Shown here in pieces: positions 16,156 through 22,993 of a stretch of DNA of 32,397 bases. Source of the stretch: CAZJBP01 sp964544115 (GTDB lineage Bacteria > Verrucomicrobiota > Kiritimatiellia > UBA8416 > JADHWI01); NCBI GenBank assembly GCA_964544115.1, contig CAZJBP010000012.1, positions 1-32,397 on the forward strand. Reading direction: 5' to 3'. The notes under the pieces are model-generated. The model saw nothing but the letters and a program-made list of their open reading frames with translations, had not been told where the DNA came from and did no database searches. The position numbers were made by a program, and so were the translations under genes. How positions within the stretch are numbered: position 1 is the first letter of the stretch; every line of letters begins with the position of its first letter.

Positions 16156-17650
16156 GGTCAAGGTCCAGGAGAAGGGGTCGATCCGCGACATCAAGGAGAT
16201 GATCGTGCGGATCGACGGCCTGCCGTCCTGCATGAATGGCCAGATCGTGACCTTGGGGGAGAACGTCAAGGGCATCATCATGGGGTTTGATGAACAGAGC
16301 GTGCTCGCGCTGGCGCTCGGAGACCACGGCCGGTTGAGGCTGGGCCAGGAAGTGACGGGGATCAGCGAGGAGTTCCGGATCCCCGTGGGCGAACGCCTGC
16401 TGGGCCGGATGGTGTCCGCCCTCGGCGAGCGCTGTGACCAGGGCGCCGACATCGAGCCCGACGCATTCCTTCCGGTGCTTCGCGATTCCGTGCCCATGAC
16501 CGGGCGCACGCCGCTGTCGGGTTTCCTGTCTACCGGCACCAAGGTTGTGGACATGCTGTTCCCCCTGGCGAAGGGGCAGCGCGAGCTGCTGCTCGGCGAC
16601 CGCATGACCGGGAAGACCGCGGTCGCGGTCGACGCGATCCTGAACCAGAAGGGCCGTGACGTCGTCTGCATCTACTGCTGCATCGGCAAGTCCGTGTCCG
16701 GCCTGCAGAAGGTGCTGACGGTGCTGCGCGAGTCCGGCGCTCTGGAGTATACGGCGATTGCGGCTGCCACGGACAACGCGCCGGTGGGGGAACAGTATCT
16801 CGTGCCCTTCTCGGCCGCGGCCATGGGCGAATACTTCGTGTCCAAGGGGCGCGACGTGCTGGTCGTGTTGGACGACCTGACCAAGCACGCATGGGCTTAC
16901 CGCCAGCTGTCGCTGCTGATGGATCGGCCCCCGGGACGCGAGGCGTATCCCGGCGACGTCTTCTACGTGCAGACTCAGCTGATGGAGCGGGCGGGCAGCT
17001 TCACCGAAGCGCACGGCGGGGGGTCGATGACCTTCCTCGGGATCGCGGAAACGCTCCAGGGGGATATGACCGGCTACATCCCCTCCAATCTGGCGTCCAT
17101 GTGCGACGGGCAAGTCTATTTCAGCAGCTCGATCTTTGCCGAAGGGCATCGCCCGGCCGTCGATCTAAGCCTGTCGATCTCCATCGTTGGCGGACGCGTG
17201 CAGCCTGCCCTTCTGAAGGAACTCTCGCGCGGCCTTGCGGCGGACTACGCGCGGTACGGCGAGGTCGTGAAGCTCAGCCGGGTGTCGGCGGGTTTGTCGG
17301 GCGAGTCCGAGCGCATCGTGCGGCGCGGTGAGGTGATCCGGACGATGCTGGCCCAGGATCAGAATCGCCCGGCATCGGTCACAGAAAGCGCCCTGCTCCT
17401 TAGCGCCATCCACACGGGCATCCTCGAGCCCCTGACCGACAGCCAGCGGGCTCAATTCCGGGACGGTATCTATGCCTACACCAGCCAGCGGGAGGAGGGC
17501 CTGATCGCCGATCTCGAGGCCTCCGACGGATGGACGGACGAACTTCGCCGGCGAGTCCGGGACGTGAGCTCGGCCTTCCTGAGGGATCTGGGGGTGGGCG
17601 GGGCGGGCGACATCGCGGCGTCGGCCAAGCGGGCGGGAACCACGGCATGA
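16118..17650 (+). CDS. atpA: F1-like ATPase alpha subunit 2 (arginine finger lost)
   Basis: A 510-residue second alpha-type subunit. It has a strong ribosome site (AAGGAGGGG at 16105-16113) inside the end of alpha1. Walker A is GDRMTGKT at 160-167; Walker B Asp252 lies in VVLDDLTKHAWAYRQ; PPGREAYPGDVFYVQTQL and SNLASMCDGQ follow. At the arginine-finger position it reads LSISIVGG, with Ile356 (codon ATC, 17183-17185) instead of Arg. That residue is near-invariant in alpha subunits and is needed for cooperative ATP hydrolysis at the alpha/beta interface. An alpha2-beta interface should therefore bind but not efficiently hydrolyse ATP. The nucleotide-binding residues of alpha2 itself remain. Its stop overlaps the epsilon start (ATGA). 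Either a mixed alpha1/alpha2 ring or two alternative rings are possible. Confidence 0.92.
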   Translation: MPSLAGSRIPLFKVKVQEKGSIRDIKEMIVRIDGLPSCMNGQIVTLGENVKGIIMGFDEQSVLALALGDHGRLRLGQEVTGISEEFRIPVGERLLGRMVSALGERCDQGADIEPDAFLPVLRDSVPMTGRTPLSGFLSTGTKVVDMLFPLAKGQRELLLGDRMTGKTAVAVDAILNQKGRDVVCIYCCIGKSVSGLQKVLTVLRESGALEYTAIAAATDNAPVGEQYLVPFSAAAMGEYFVSKGRDVLVVLDDLTKHAWAYRQLSLLMDRPPGREAYPGDVFYVQTQLMERAGSFTEAHGGGSMTFLGIAETLQGDMTGYIPSNLASMCDGQVYFSSSIFAEGHRPAVDLSLSISIVGGRVQPALLKELSRGLAADYARYGEVVKLSRVSAGLSGESERIVRRGEVIRTMLAQDQNRPASVTESALLLSAIHTGILEPLTDSQRAQFRDGIYAYTSQREEGLIADLEASDGWTDELRRRVRDVSSAFLRDLGVGGAGDIAASAKRAGTTA

Positions 17651-17874
17651 AGCTTCTGATTCTCGATCCCAAGCGGGTGGTCCTCGAGGGCGAAGCCGAG
17701 AGCGTCCTACTGCCGGGCGACAGGGGCGAGTTCGAGCTTCTGGATGGCCACGTCCCGATCGTGAGCCTTCTGCGGCAAGGGTACGTGACCGTGGACTGGA
17801 AGAACCGGGTGCCGATCAAGAACGGAATGGTGAAGTTTGACCAGAACGAATGCGTCGTTCTGGTCGAGGAATGA
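17647..17874 (+). CDS. atpC: F1-like ATPase epsilon subunit, beta-sandwich only
   Basis: A 75-residue protein matching the N-terminal beta-sandwich of epsilon: MKLLILDPKRVVLEGEAESV, then LLPGDRGEFELLDGHVPIV, the region that packs on gamma and the c ring. The usual C-terminal pair of helices (about 45-50 residues), which inhibits hydrolysis in many bacteria, is missing. The start is ATG 17647, overlapping the alpha2 stop as ATGA. A short epsilon is known in some bacteria and in N-type ATPases, so the truncation is not unique. Here it would remove one brake on ATP hydrolysis. Confidence 0.85.
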   Translation: MKLLILDPKRVVLEGEAESVLLPGDRGEFELLDGHVPIVSLLRQGYVTVDWKNRVPIKNGMVKFDQNECVVLVEE

Positions 17875-17887
17875 GAGGGCGAAGGCG

Positions 17888-18106
17888 TTGCAGAACTTCT
17901 TCATATTTCTGGTTATGTTTGTGACGATCATTGGCCCCTCGGCGGTGATTGCTTCGATCGGCTACGCCAGCATACGGGCGCTGGGACGCAACCCGTCGGC
18001 GGCGCCGAAGATTCTACAGGCGATGATCATTGCCTTGGTCTTTGCGATGGCGATTGCCGTCATTGCCCTTCTGATTCTGTTCCAGTTGTTCGGTCGTGGA
18101 GGTTGA
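17888..18106 (+). CDS. atpE: F-type c-like subunit lacking the ion-binding carboxylate
   Basis: A 72-residue hydrophobic hairpin: membrane helix at about 4-28, the conserved polar loop RNPSAAP at 34-40 (canonical R-Q/N-P), and a second helix at about 46-68. Length, loop and position in the operon identify it as an F-type c subunit. A gapless alignment from the RNP loop puts Met54 (ATG 18047-18049) at the place of E. coli Asp61, and the flanking VFAMAIAVI resembles the canonical AxxEAxxI pattern. No Asp or Glu occurs anywhere in the protein. A ring of this subunit could not bind and carry H+ or Na+ in the known way. The start is a TTG at 17888, supported by AGAGGG at 17874-17879; ATG 17915 would cut into helix 1. 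The alternative that it is an unrelated two-helix protein is unlikely given the loop and context. Confidence 0.83.
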   Translation: MQNFFIFLVMFVTIIGPSAVIASIGYASIRALGRNPSAAPKILQAMIIALVFAMAIAVIALLILFQLFGRGG

Positions 18107-18137
18107 TATCGCCAACGCGCGGAGGGAGTGAACACAC

Positions 18138-18884
18138 ATGCAGGACATTCTGAAAGCCATTATCCCGCTTATTGTGGCCCATCTGGCCGTGCTGGCCATT
18201 CTCGTGGTCGTGGTGAAGCGTCTGCTCTTCAGCGACACGATGAAAGCCGTGGGCCGGATCCAGCTGGTGGAAGCCGAGCTGAGGAAGAAGGAAGAGGCGA
18301 TCCGCCGGGAGGTCCATGACCACGAGAAGACCTTTGCCCGCCAGAAGGTGCAGGCCGAGGAGGATCTCCAGCGGCAGAAGGTGCAGACCGAGAAGGATCT
18401 GGCGCGGCTGCGCGACCAGATGTTGGCCGAGGCCAAAAAGGAAGGCGATCGCATCCTGGACCAGGCGCACAAGAACGAAGAGCGTTTCCGCCAGAGGATT
18501 GCCCTGGAGATGGAGCAGAAGGCGGTGGAATACGCCGGCGAGGTGGTCCGGCTTGTCCTCGGCGAGAAGGTCAGCGAGCAGGTCAACCGGGAGTTCAACG
18601 ATGAGCTGATCGAGGCCTTGGAGGGACTCGACGGGGACAGCATCACGGTGGACTCGGACGAAGGGGAGGTGAAGACGGGCCACGCCATGATGGCCGATCA
18701 GAAGAAACGCCTCGACGACCTGTTGAGCACGAAGTTTGGCCGCCCCATCCGCCTGGTGGAGCGCATCGATCCCGCGCTGCTTTCGGGGATGGTCGTGAAG
18801 CTCGGGAGCCTCGAAATCGACGGCAGCCTGAGCAGCAGGATGAAAGAGGCCATTGAGGAAGTGACCAAGACGGCCCAGCCCTAG
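18138..18884 (+). CDS. atpF: F-type b/delta fusion subunit (peripheral stalk)
   Basis: A 248-residue stator subunit. One membrane helix (about 8-31) is followed by a long charged coiled coil (about 36-135), typical of b. The C-terminal part (about 185-240) reads GRPIRLVERIDPALLSGMVV then LGSLEIDGSLSSRM, the pattern of the delta/OSCP C-terminal domain. b and delta are thus joined in one chain, as also known in mycobacteria. No separate delta gene is present. Start ATG 18138 has GGAGGGAG at 18121-18128. The stalk would hold the alpha/beta head to the membrane. With no a subunit encoded here, its membrane partner is unknown; the single-pass protein at 13297 is one candidate. Confidence 0.85.
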   Translation: MQDILKAIIPLIVAHLAVLAILVVVVKRLLFSDTMKAVGRIQLVEAELRKKEEAIRREVHDHEKTFARQKVQAEEDLQRQKVQTEKDLARLRDQMLAEAKKEGDRILDQAHKNEERFRQRIALEMEQKAVEYAGEVVRLVLGEKVSEQVNREFNDELIEALEGLDGDSITVDSDEGEVKTGHAMMADQKKRLDDLLSTKFGRPIRLVERIDPALLSGMVVKLGSLEIDGSLSSRMKEAIEEVTKTAQP

Positions 18885-18966
18885 GGCCCCCGGATGCACC
18901 TCCAGATGAGGGGGCACCCTCTTGTGCGATACCGGCCGCCGGCGGCCGAACGGATGCGGGACAGTC

Positions 18967-19881
18967 ATGCTGCTGACGACACTGAGGAAGGATCTGCGTT
19001 TCAACGGGGAGCTGTTGAGCCTGGTTGACACGCTCAAGAACATCGCCGGGTCGCAGTACCACCTCATGGAGAAGGACCGTCTGCGTTTCGACCGGTACAT
19101 GAACGCGTTCGCGACGTTCTTCCGCGTGATCAATCTGGCCGACATCGACGACCCGCTCGTGCGGGCCTCCACGGACGTGACCGGCCTGGTGGTGGTCACA
19201 TCCGATTCCGGTTTCATGGGCGGTTTGAACCAGGGTGTGCTGAGGGCGGGCTTTGCCGCCGTCAGGGACGTCCCTGCCGGTCGGGTTGCCCCGATGGTCG
19301 TCGGCGAAAAAGGGGCGGGATGGCTGCGCGACCAGCAACGGGACTTCACGTTCTTTCCCGGCGTGACGCAGTCCCGGGAGGTCGTCTACGCCCGTGCGGC
19401 TGAGATCCGCGACCACATCGTGCGGGAGGTCAAGGCGGGCCGGATGGGGCGGGTCATTGTCGCCTACCCGCGCGCCCTGTCGTTCACGACTCAAACCATT
19501 GAGACCCAGACGATCCTGCCGTGCGGCGCGCTGTTCAACGCCGGCGTGGTCAGCGAGGTGTCCCAGCGCACGCACATCGGGCGGTTCATCGCGGATTCGC
19601 ACCGGGTCGTGGTCGAGTCCCGCCCGGCGGAGATTCTCGGATACCTGGCCTCAACGTGGGTGGCGTCGAAGCTGTATGAGGTGCTGGAGGCCAGCAAGCT
19701 GGCTGAGTTCTCGGCCCGCGCCATGCATCTGGAGGGCAGCGTACAGAACGTGGAGCGGCAGCAGAAGAAGCTCCAGCATATGTGTTTCAAGGCCACTCAC
19801 GAGCGCATCGACAAGGGCATGCGCGAGAGTTTTGCGGCCAAGTCCATCAAGCGGAAGACAAGGAATGCCGGGGCCGCCTAA
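18967..19881 (+). CDS. atpG: F1-like ATPase gamma subunit (rotor shaft)
   Basis: A 304-residue gamma subunit. It has N- and C-terminal long helices that form the central shaft and a Rossmann-like middle. The diagnostic stretch is GLVVVTSDSGFMGGLNQ, matching the canonical VVVSTDRGLCGGLN; the C-terminal helix (SKLAEFSARAMHLEGSVQNV) matches the AMxxAxxN region. ATG 18967 gives a normal N-terminus. A TTG at 18922 with a better ribosome site (GAGGGGG at 18908-18914) would add 15 residues and cannot be excluded. The gene follows b/delta by 82 bases and precedes beta by 27. Divergence from the standard sequence is clear in the N-terminal helix, but the length is ordinary. Confidence 0.9.
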   Translation: MLLTTLRKDLRFNGELLSLVDTLKNIAGSQYHLMEKDRLRFDRYMNAFATFFRVINLADIDDPLVRASTDVTGLVVVTSDSGFMGGLNQGVLRAGFAAVRDVPAGRVAPMVVGEKGAGWLRDQQRDFTFFPGVTQSREVVYARAAEIRDHIVREVKAGRMGRVIVAYPRALSFTTQTIETQTILPCGALFNAGVVSEVSQRTHIGRFIADSHRVVVESRPAEILGYLASTWVASKLYEVLEASKLAEFSARAMHLEGSVQNVERQQKKLQHMCFKATHERIDKGMRESFAAKSIKRKTRNAGAA

Positions 19882-19908
19882 CCCGCGGGCCGGTGGAGGA
19901 AGGCAATC

Positions 19909-21297
19909 ATGGCGGAGACAGCCGTTGCGAGAGAGCCCCGAAAGGGACGCGTCGTGGCCGTGCAAGGGCCTGTCGTGGATGTCCGGTTCGACACTGTGGA
20001 TGATATGCCGGACATGCACGAGACCGTGCTGACAACCACGTTCGACCGCCGCCAGGTCACCCTGCTGGTTGCGGAACACCTCGAGGGCAACATCGCCCGC
20101 TGCGTGGCCCTGGCGTCCACGCTGAATCTGCAGCGCAACGCGGCGGCCACCTCCACGGGGTCGCCGCTGACCGTGCCGGTCGGCGACGAGCTCTTTGGCC
20201 GCATTGTGAATGTCATGGGCGAGCCCATCGACGGGAAGGGACCGGTGCTGACCAAGGAGCGCCGGCCCATTCACCGCGACGCCGCGCGGCTGGACGTCAA
20301 CCTGGCCGCCCTGGCCGGCGGCAAGGCGGAGATCGTGGAAACGGGAATCAAGATTGTCGATCTCCTGTTCCCGGTCGTGCGCGGCAGCAAGACGGGCGTC
20401 ATCGGCGGCGCCGGCTGCGGCAAGACGGTGCTGATCATGGAGCTGATTCACAACATCGTCGAGGAGCACGAAGGAGCCTGCGTGTTCAGCGGCATCGGCG
20501 AGCGCATCCGCGAGGGGAATGAACTTTACTACGAGTTTGAGAAGGTCGGCATCCTGGACAAGATCATGATGGCGTTCGGTCAGATGGACGAGCCTCCGGG
20601 AGCACGCTTCAACGTCGCCTATACGGGCATCACGCTGGCGGAGTACCTGCAGTCCACGGGCAAGGAAGTTCTGCTGTTCATGGACAACGTGTTCCGCTTC
20701 GTTCAGGCGGGGGCCGAGATCTCCACCCTGCTGGGGCGCACGCCCTCCGAGACCGGGTACCAGCCGACCTTGAGCTCCGAGGTGGGCGACATCCATGAAC
20801 GCATCAAGGGCTCCGTATCGGCGTTTGAGGCGGTGTACGTGCCCGCCGACGACCTGACCGATCCGGCCGTCGTCACGATCTTCAGCTACCTTGACGCCGT
20901 GATGGTGCTCTCGCGCGAACGCACCCAGCTGGGGCTGTACCCGGCCATCGACGTGCTCGCGTCGTCCTGTTCAAACCTGGATGCCAATGTGGTCGGCCAG
21001 CGGCACTTCAGCATCGCGCAGGAGGCGCTGCGCATCTTCACCAAGTACGATGAGCTTCGCCGGATCGTGGCCGTGATCGGCATCGATGAGCTCTCACGCG
21101 ATGACCGCACGCTGTACGAACGCGCGCGCAAGCTGGAGAACTTCCTGACACAGCCCATGTTCGTGGCCGAGGCGTTCACCGGCAAGAAGGGGCAGTTCGT
21201 GAAGCTTCGCGAGACGCTGGACAGCGTCGAGAAGATCATTGACGGGCGCATGGACGACCGCAAAGAGGACGAGTTCTACATGATCGGCGCCATCTAA
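19909..21297 (+). CDS. atpD: F1-like ATPase beta subunit (catalytic)
   Basis: A 462-residue beta subunit with an intact active site: Walker A GGAGCGKT (about 166-173; Cys where most have Val), catalytic Glu198 and Arg199 in GIGERIREGN, Walker B Asp259 with Asn260 and Arg263 in MDNVFRF, and LLGRTPSETGYQPTL. The DELSEED lever reads DELSRDD. The common YPAVDPLDSxSR segment has become YPAIDVLASSCS. ATP hydrolysis should therefore be possible, with the arginine finger supplied by alpha1. The start is ATG 19909 with GGAGGAAGG just upstream. It is the last ATPase gene; gspE begins 38 bases after its stop, with no terminator between them. Confidence 0.95.
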   Translation: MAETAVAREPRKGRVVAVQGPVVDVRFDTVDDMPDMHETVLTTTFDRRQVTLLVAEHLEGNIARCVALASTLNLQRNAAATSTGSPLTVPVGDELFGRIVNVMGEPIDGKGPVLTKERRPIHRDAARLDVNLAALAGGKAEIVETGIKIVDLLFPVVRGSKTGVIGGAGCGKTVLIMELIHNIVEEHEGACVFSGIGERIREGNELYYEFEKVGILDKIMMAFGQMDEPPGARFNVAYTGITLAEYLQSTGKEVLLFMDNVFRFVQAGAEISTLLGRTPSETGYQPTLSSEVGDIHERIKGSVSAFEAVYVPADDLTDPAVVTIFSYLDAVMVLSRERTQLGLYPAIDVLASSCSNLDANVVGQRHFSIAQEALRIFTKYDELRRIVAVIGIDELSRDDRTLYERARKLENFLTQPMFVAEAFTGKKGQFVKLRETLDSVEKIIDGRMDDRKEDEFYMIGAI

Positions 21298-21334
21298 CGC
21301 GCGACAGGTGGAACGCGGAGGAAGGGAGGATGGC

Positions 21335-22969
21335 GTGACCTCACTGGAGAACCGCCTGCTGAATTCGGGCCTGCTCTCCGGGGAGGCGCTTTCCCGGGCG
21401 CGCGACATCAGCCGCCAGACCGGCCGCCCGCTGCCCGAGGTGCTGATCCACCAGCGCTTTGCGCCGGAGGCGGATGTGCTCCGCGAGGTGGGCGAGGAGC
21501 AGGGCACGCCGCTGGTCGACATCCGGGACGCGCCCGCCTCCCCCGAGGCCATTCGCGCGCTTCCCGCGCGCATCGCCGCGCACTACACGCTCGTCCCCGT
21601 GTCGCTCGTCAACGGGGTGCTGACGGTGGCTGTCGCCGACCCGACGGACCTGACGGCGGTGGAGGACATCGAAACGAATCTGGGCCTGCGCGTCGAGCGG
21701 GTGCTGGCCTGCCGCAGCGAGATCCGGGAGGCCCTGCGCCGGTACTATGGAGTCGGCGCCGATACGGTCGAGCGCATCCTCAAGTCCGAGCCTGACCCCG
21801 GCGAAGTCCAGACGCTCGACGAGTCGCACGACCTCGAGCGGATGTCCGAGGACGCCTCGGTCGTGCGCCTCGTGAATCAGCTCTTTCAGGACGCCATTGC
21901 GTCCCGCGCCACCGATATCCACCTGGAGATCGGGCGCGACGAGATCGCGGTGCGCCGCCGCATCGACGGCATCCTCCACGATGCGCAGCTGCCGCGGGAC
22001 CTGCGCCGGCTCTATCCGGCCATCGTGTCCCGCGTCAAGCTGATGTCGGGGCTGAACATCGTGGAGCGTCGCCTGCCTCAGGACGGGCGGGCACGCGTGC
22101 GGTTCGAGAGCCTGGACTACGACGTGCGCGTATCGGTCGTTCCCTCGGTGCACGGCGAGGACATCGTCGCTCGCATTCTGCCCGCGAGCATGCTCTTCGA
22201 CCTGGAACACCTCGGGTTCTCGGCGGAACAGCTGGCCGCGCTCAAGGCGCTGATCGCGCAGCCGCACGGCATCCTGTTTGTGACGGGCCCGACCGGCAGC
22301 GGCAAGAGCACCACCCTGTATGCCTTCCTCAGCCGCCTGAATACGCGCGACCGGAAGATCATCACCATCGAGGACCCGGTGGAGTACGAGCTGCGCGGCG
22401 TCACCCAGACGCAGATCAACCCGCAGGTCGGGCTGACCTTCTCTCACGCGCTGCGCAGCATGCTGCGGCACGATCCGGACATCATGATGGTGGGCGAAGT
22501 GCGCGACCGTGAAACCGCCGAGATCGCCATCCAGACCGCCATGACGGGCCACCTCGTCCTCAGCACGCTGCACACGAACGACGCCTCCGGCGCCGCCGTG
22601 CGGCTGATCGACATGGGGGTGGATCCCTACCTGATCACCTCCACCGTGCTGGCCTTCGTGGCCCAGCGCCTGGTGCGCGTGATCTGCCCCTCGTGCCGGG
22701 AAGTGTACCGGCAGGGCGACCGGGAGTTCTACCGCGGCCATGGGTGTCGCAAGTGCAGCGGCAGCGGCTACTTCGGACGCGTGGCCGTCTGCGAGGTGCT
22801 GACGCTGGCGCCGGAGATTCAGCAATTGATTCTCGATCGGGCGCCTGCTTTGCGCATTCAGGAGCGCGCCCGCGCGCTCGGGATGCGGACGCTCTCCGAG
22901 GATGGCTGGCAGAAAGTGGAGGCCGGCATCACAACGGCCGAAGAAGTCCTGCGCGTAACGCGGATGTGA
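21335..22969 (+). CDS. gspE: Type II secretion ATPase GspE
   Basis: A 544-residue secretion ATPase that powers pseudopilus assembly from the cytoplasmic face. It has an N-terminal MshE/GspE-N domain (about 1-140), Walker A GPTGSGKST near residue 318, the Asp and Walker B boxes (IMMVGEVRDRET), the His box (STLHTND), and a zinc-binding pair CPSC...CRKC near the C-terminus, typical of GspE/PilB. GTG 21335 is chosen for its ribosome site GGGAGG at 21324-21329; an in-frame GTG at 21308 would include that site. The gene starts 38 bases after atpD, so the F1-like and T2SS genes appear to be one transcription unit. Confidence 0.93.
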   Translation: MTSLENRLLNSGLLSGEALSRARDISRQTGRPLPEVLIHQRFAPEADVLREVGEEQGTPLVDIRDAPASPEAIRALPARIAAHYTLVPVSLVNGVLTVAVADPTDLTAVEDIETNLGLRVERVLACRSEIREALRRYYGVGADTVERILKSEPDPGEVQTLDESHDLERMSEDASVVRLVNQLFQDAIASRATDIHLEIGRDEIAVRRRIDGILHDAQLPRDLRRLYPAIVSRVKLMSGLNIVERRLPQDGRARVRFESLDYDVRVSVVPSVHGEDIVARILPASMLFDLEHLGFSAEQLAALKALIAQPHGILFVTGPTGSGKSTTLYAFLSRLNTRDRKIITIEDPVEYELRGVTQTQINPQVGLTFSHALRSMLRHDPDIMMVGEVRDRETAEIAIQTAMTGHLVLSTLHTNDASGAAVRLIDMGVDPYLITSTVLAFVAQRLVRVICPSCREVYRQGDREFYRGHGCRKCSGSGYFGRVAVCEVLTLAPEIQQLILDRAPALRIQERARALGMRTLSEDGWQKVEAGITTAEEVLRVTRM

Positions 22970-22993
22970 TCGACGTTCCGTCTGGGGGTGGTG

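Noticed and set aside
20602..20616. Asn in place of Arg in the PPGxRxRVALTG stretch of beta (GARFNVAYTG)
   Set aside because: At first taken for the loss of E. coli beta Arg246, but counting shows that Arg246 lies in the DNIYR motif, which is intact here (DNVFR). The Asn change is real but of unclear importance.
14689..21297. Plain F1Fo ATP synthase operon
   Set aside because: No a subunit, no carboxylate in c, two alphas with one lacking the arginine finger, and a non-standard gene order; the parts cannot make a proton-driven synthase by themselves.
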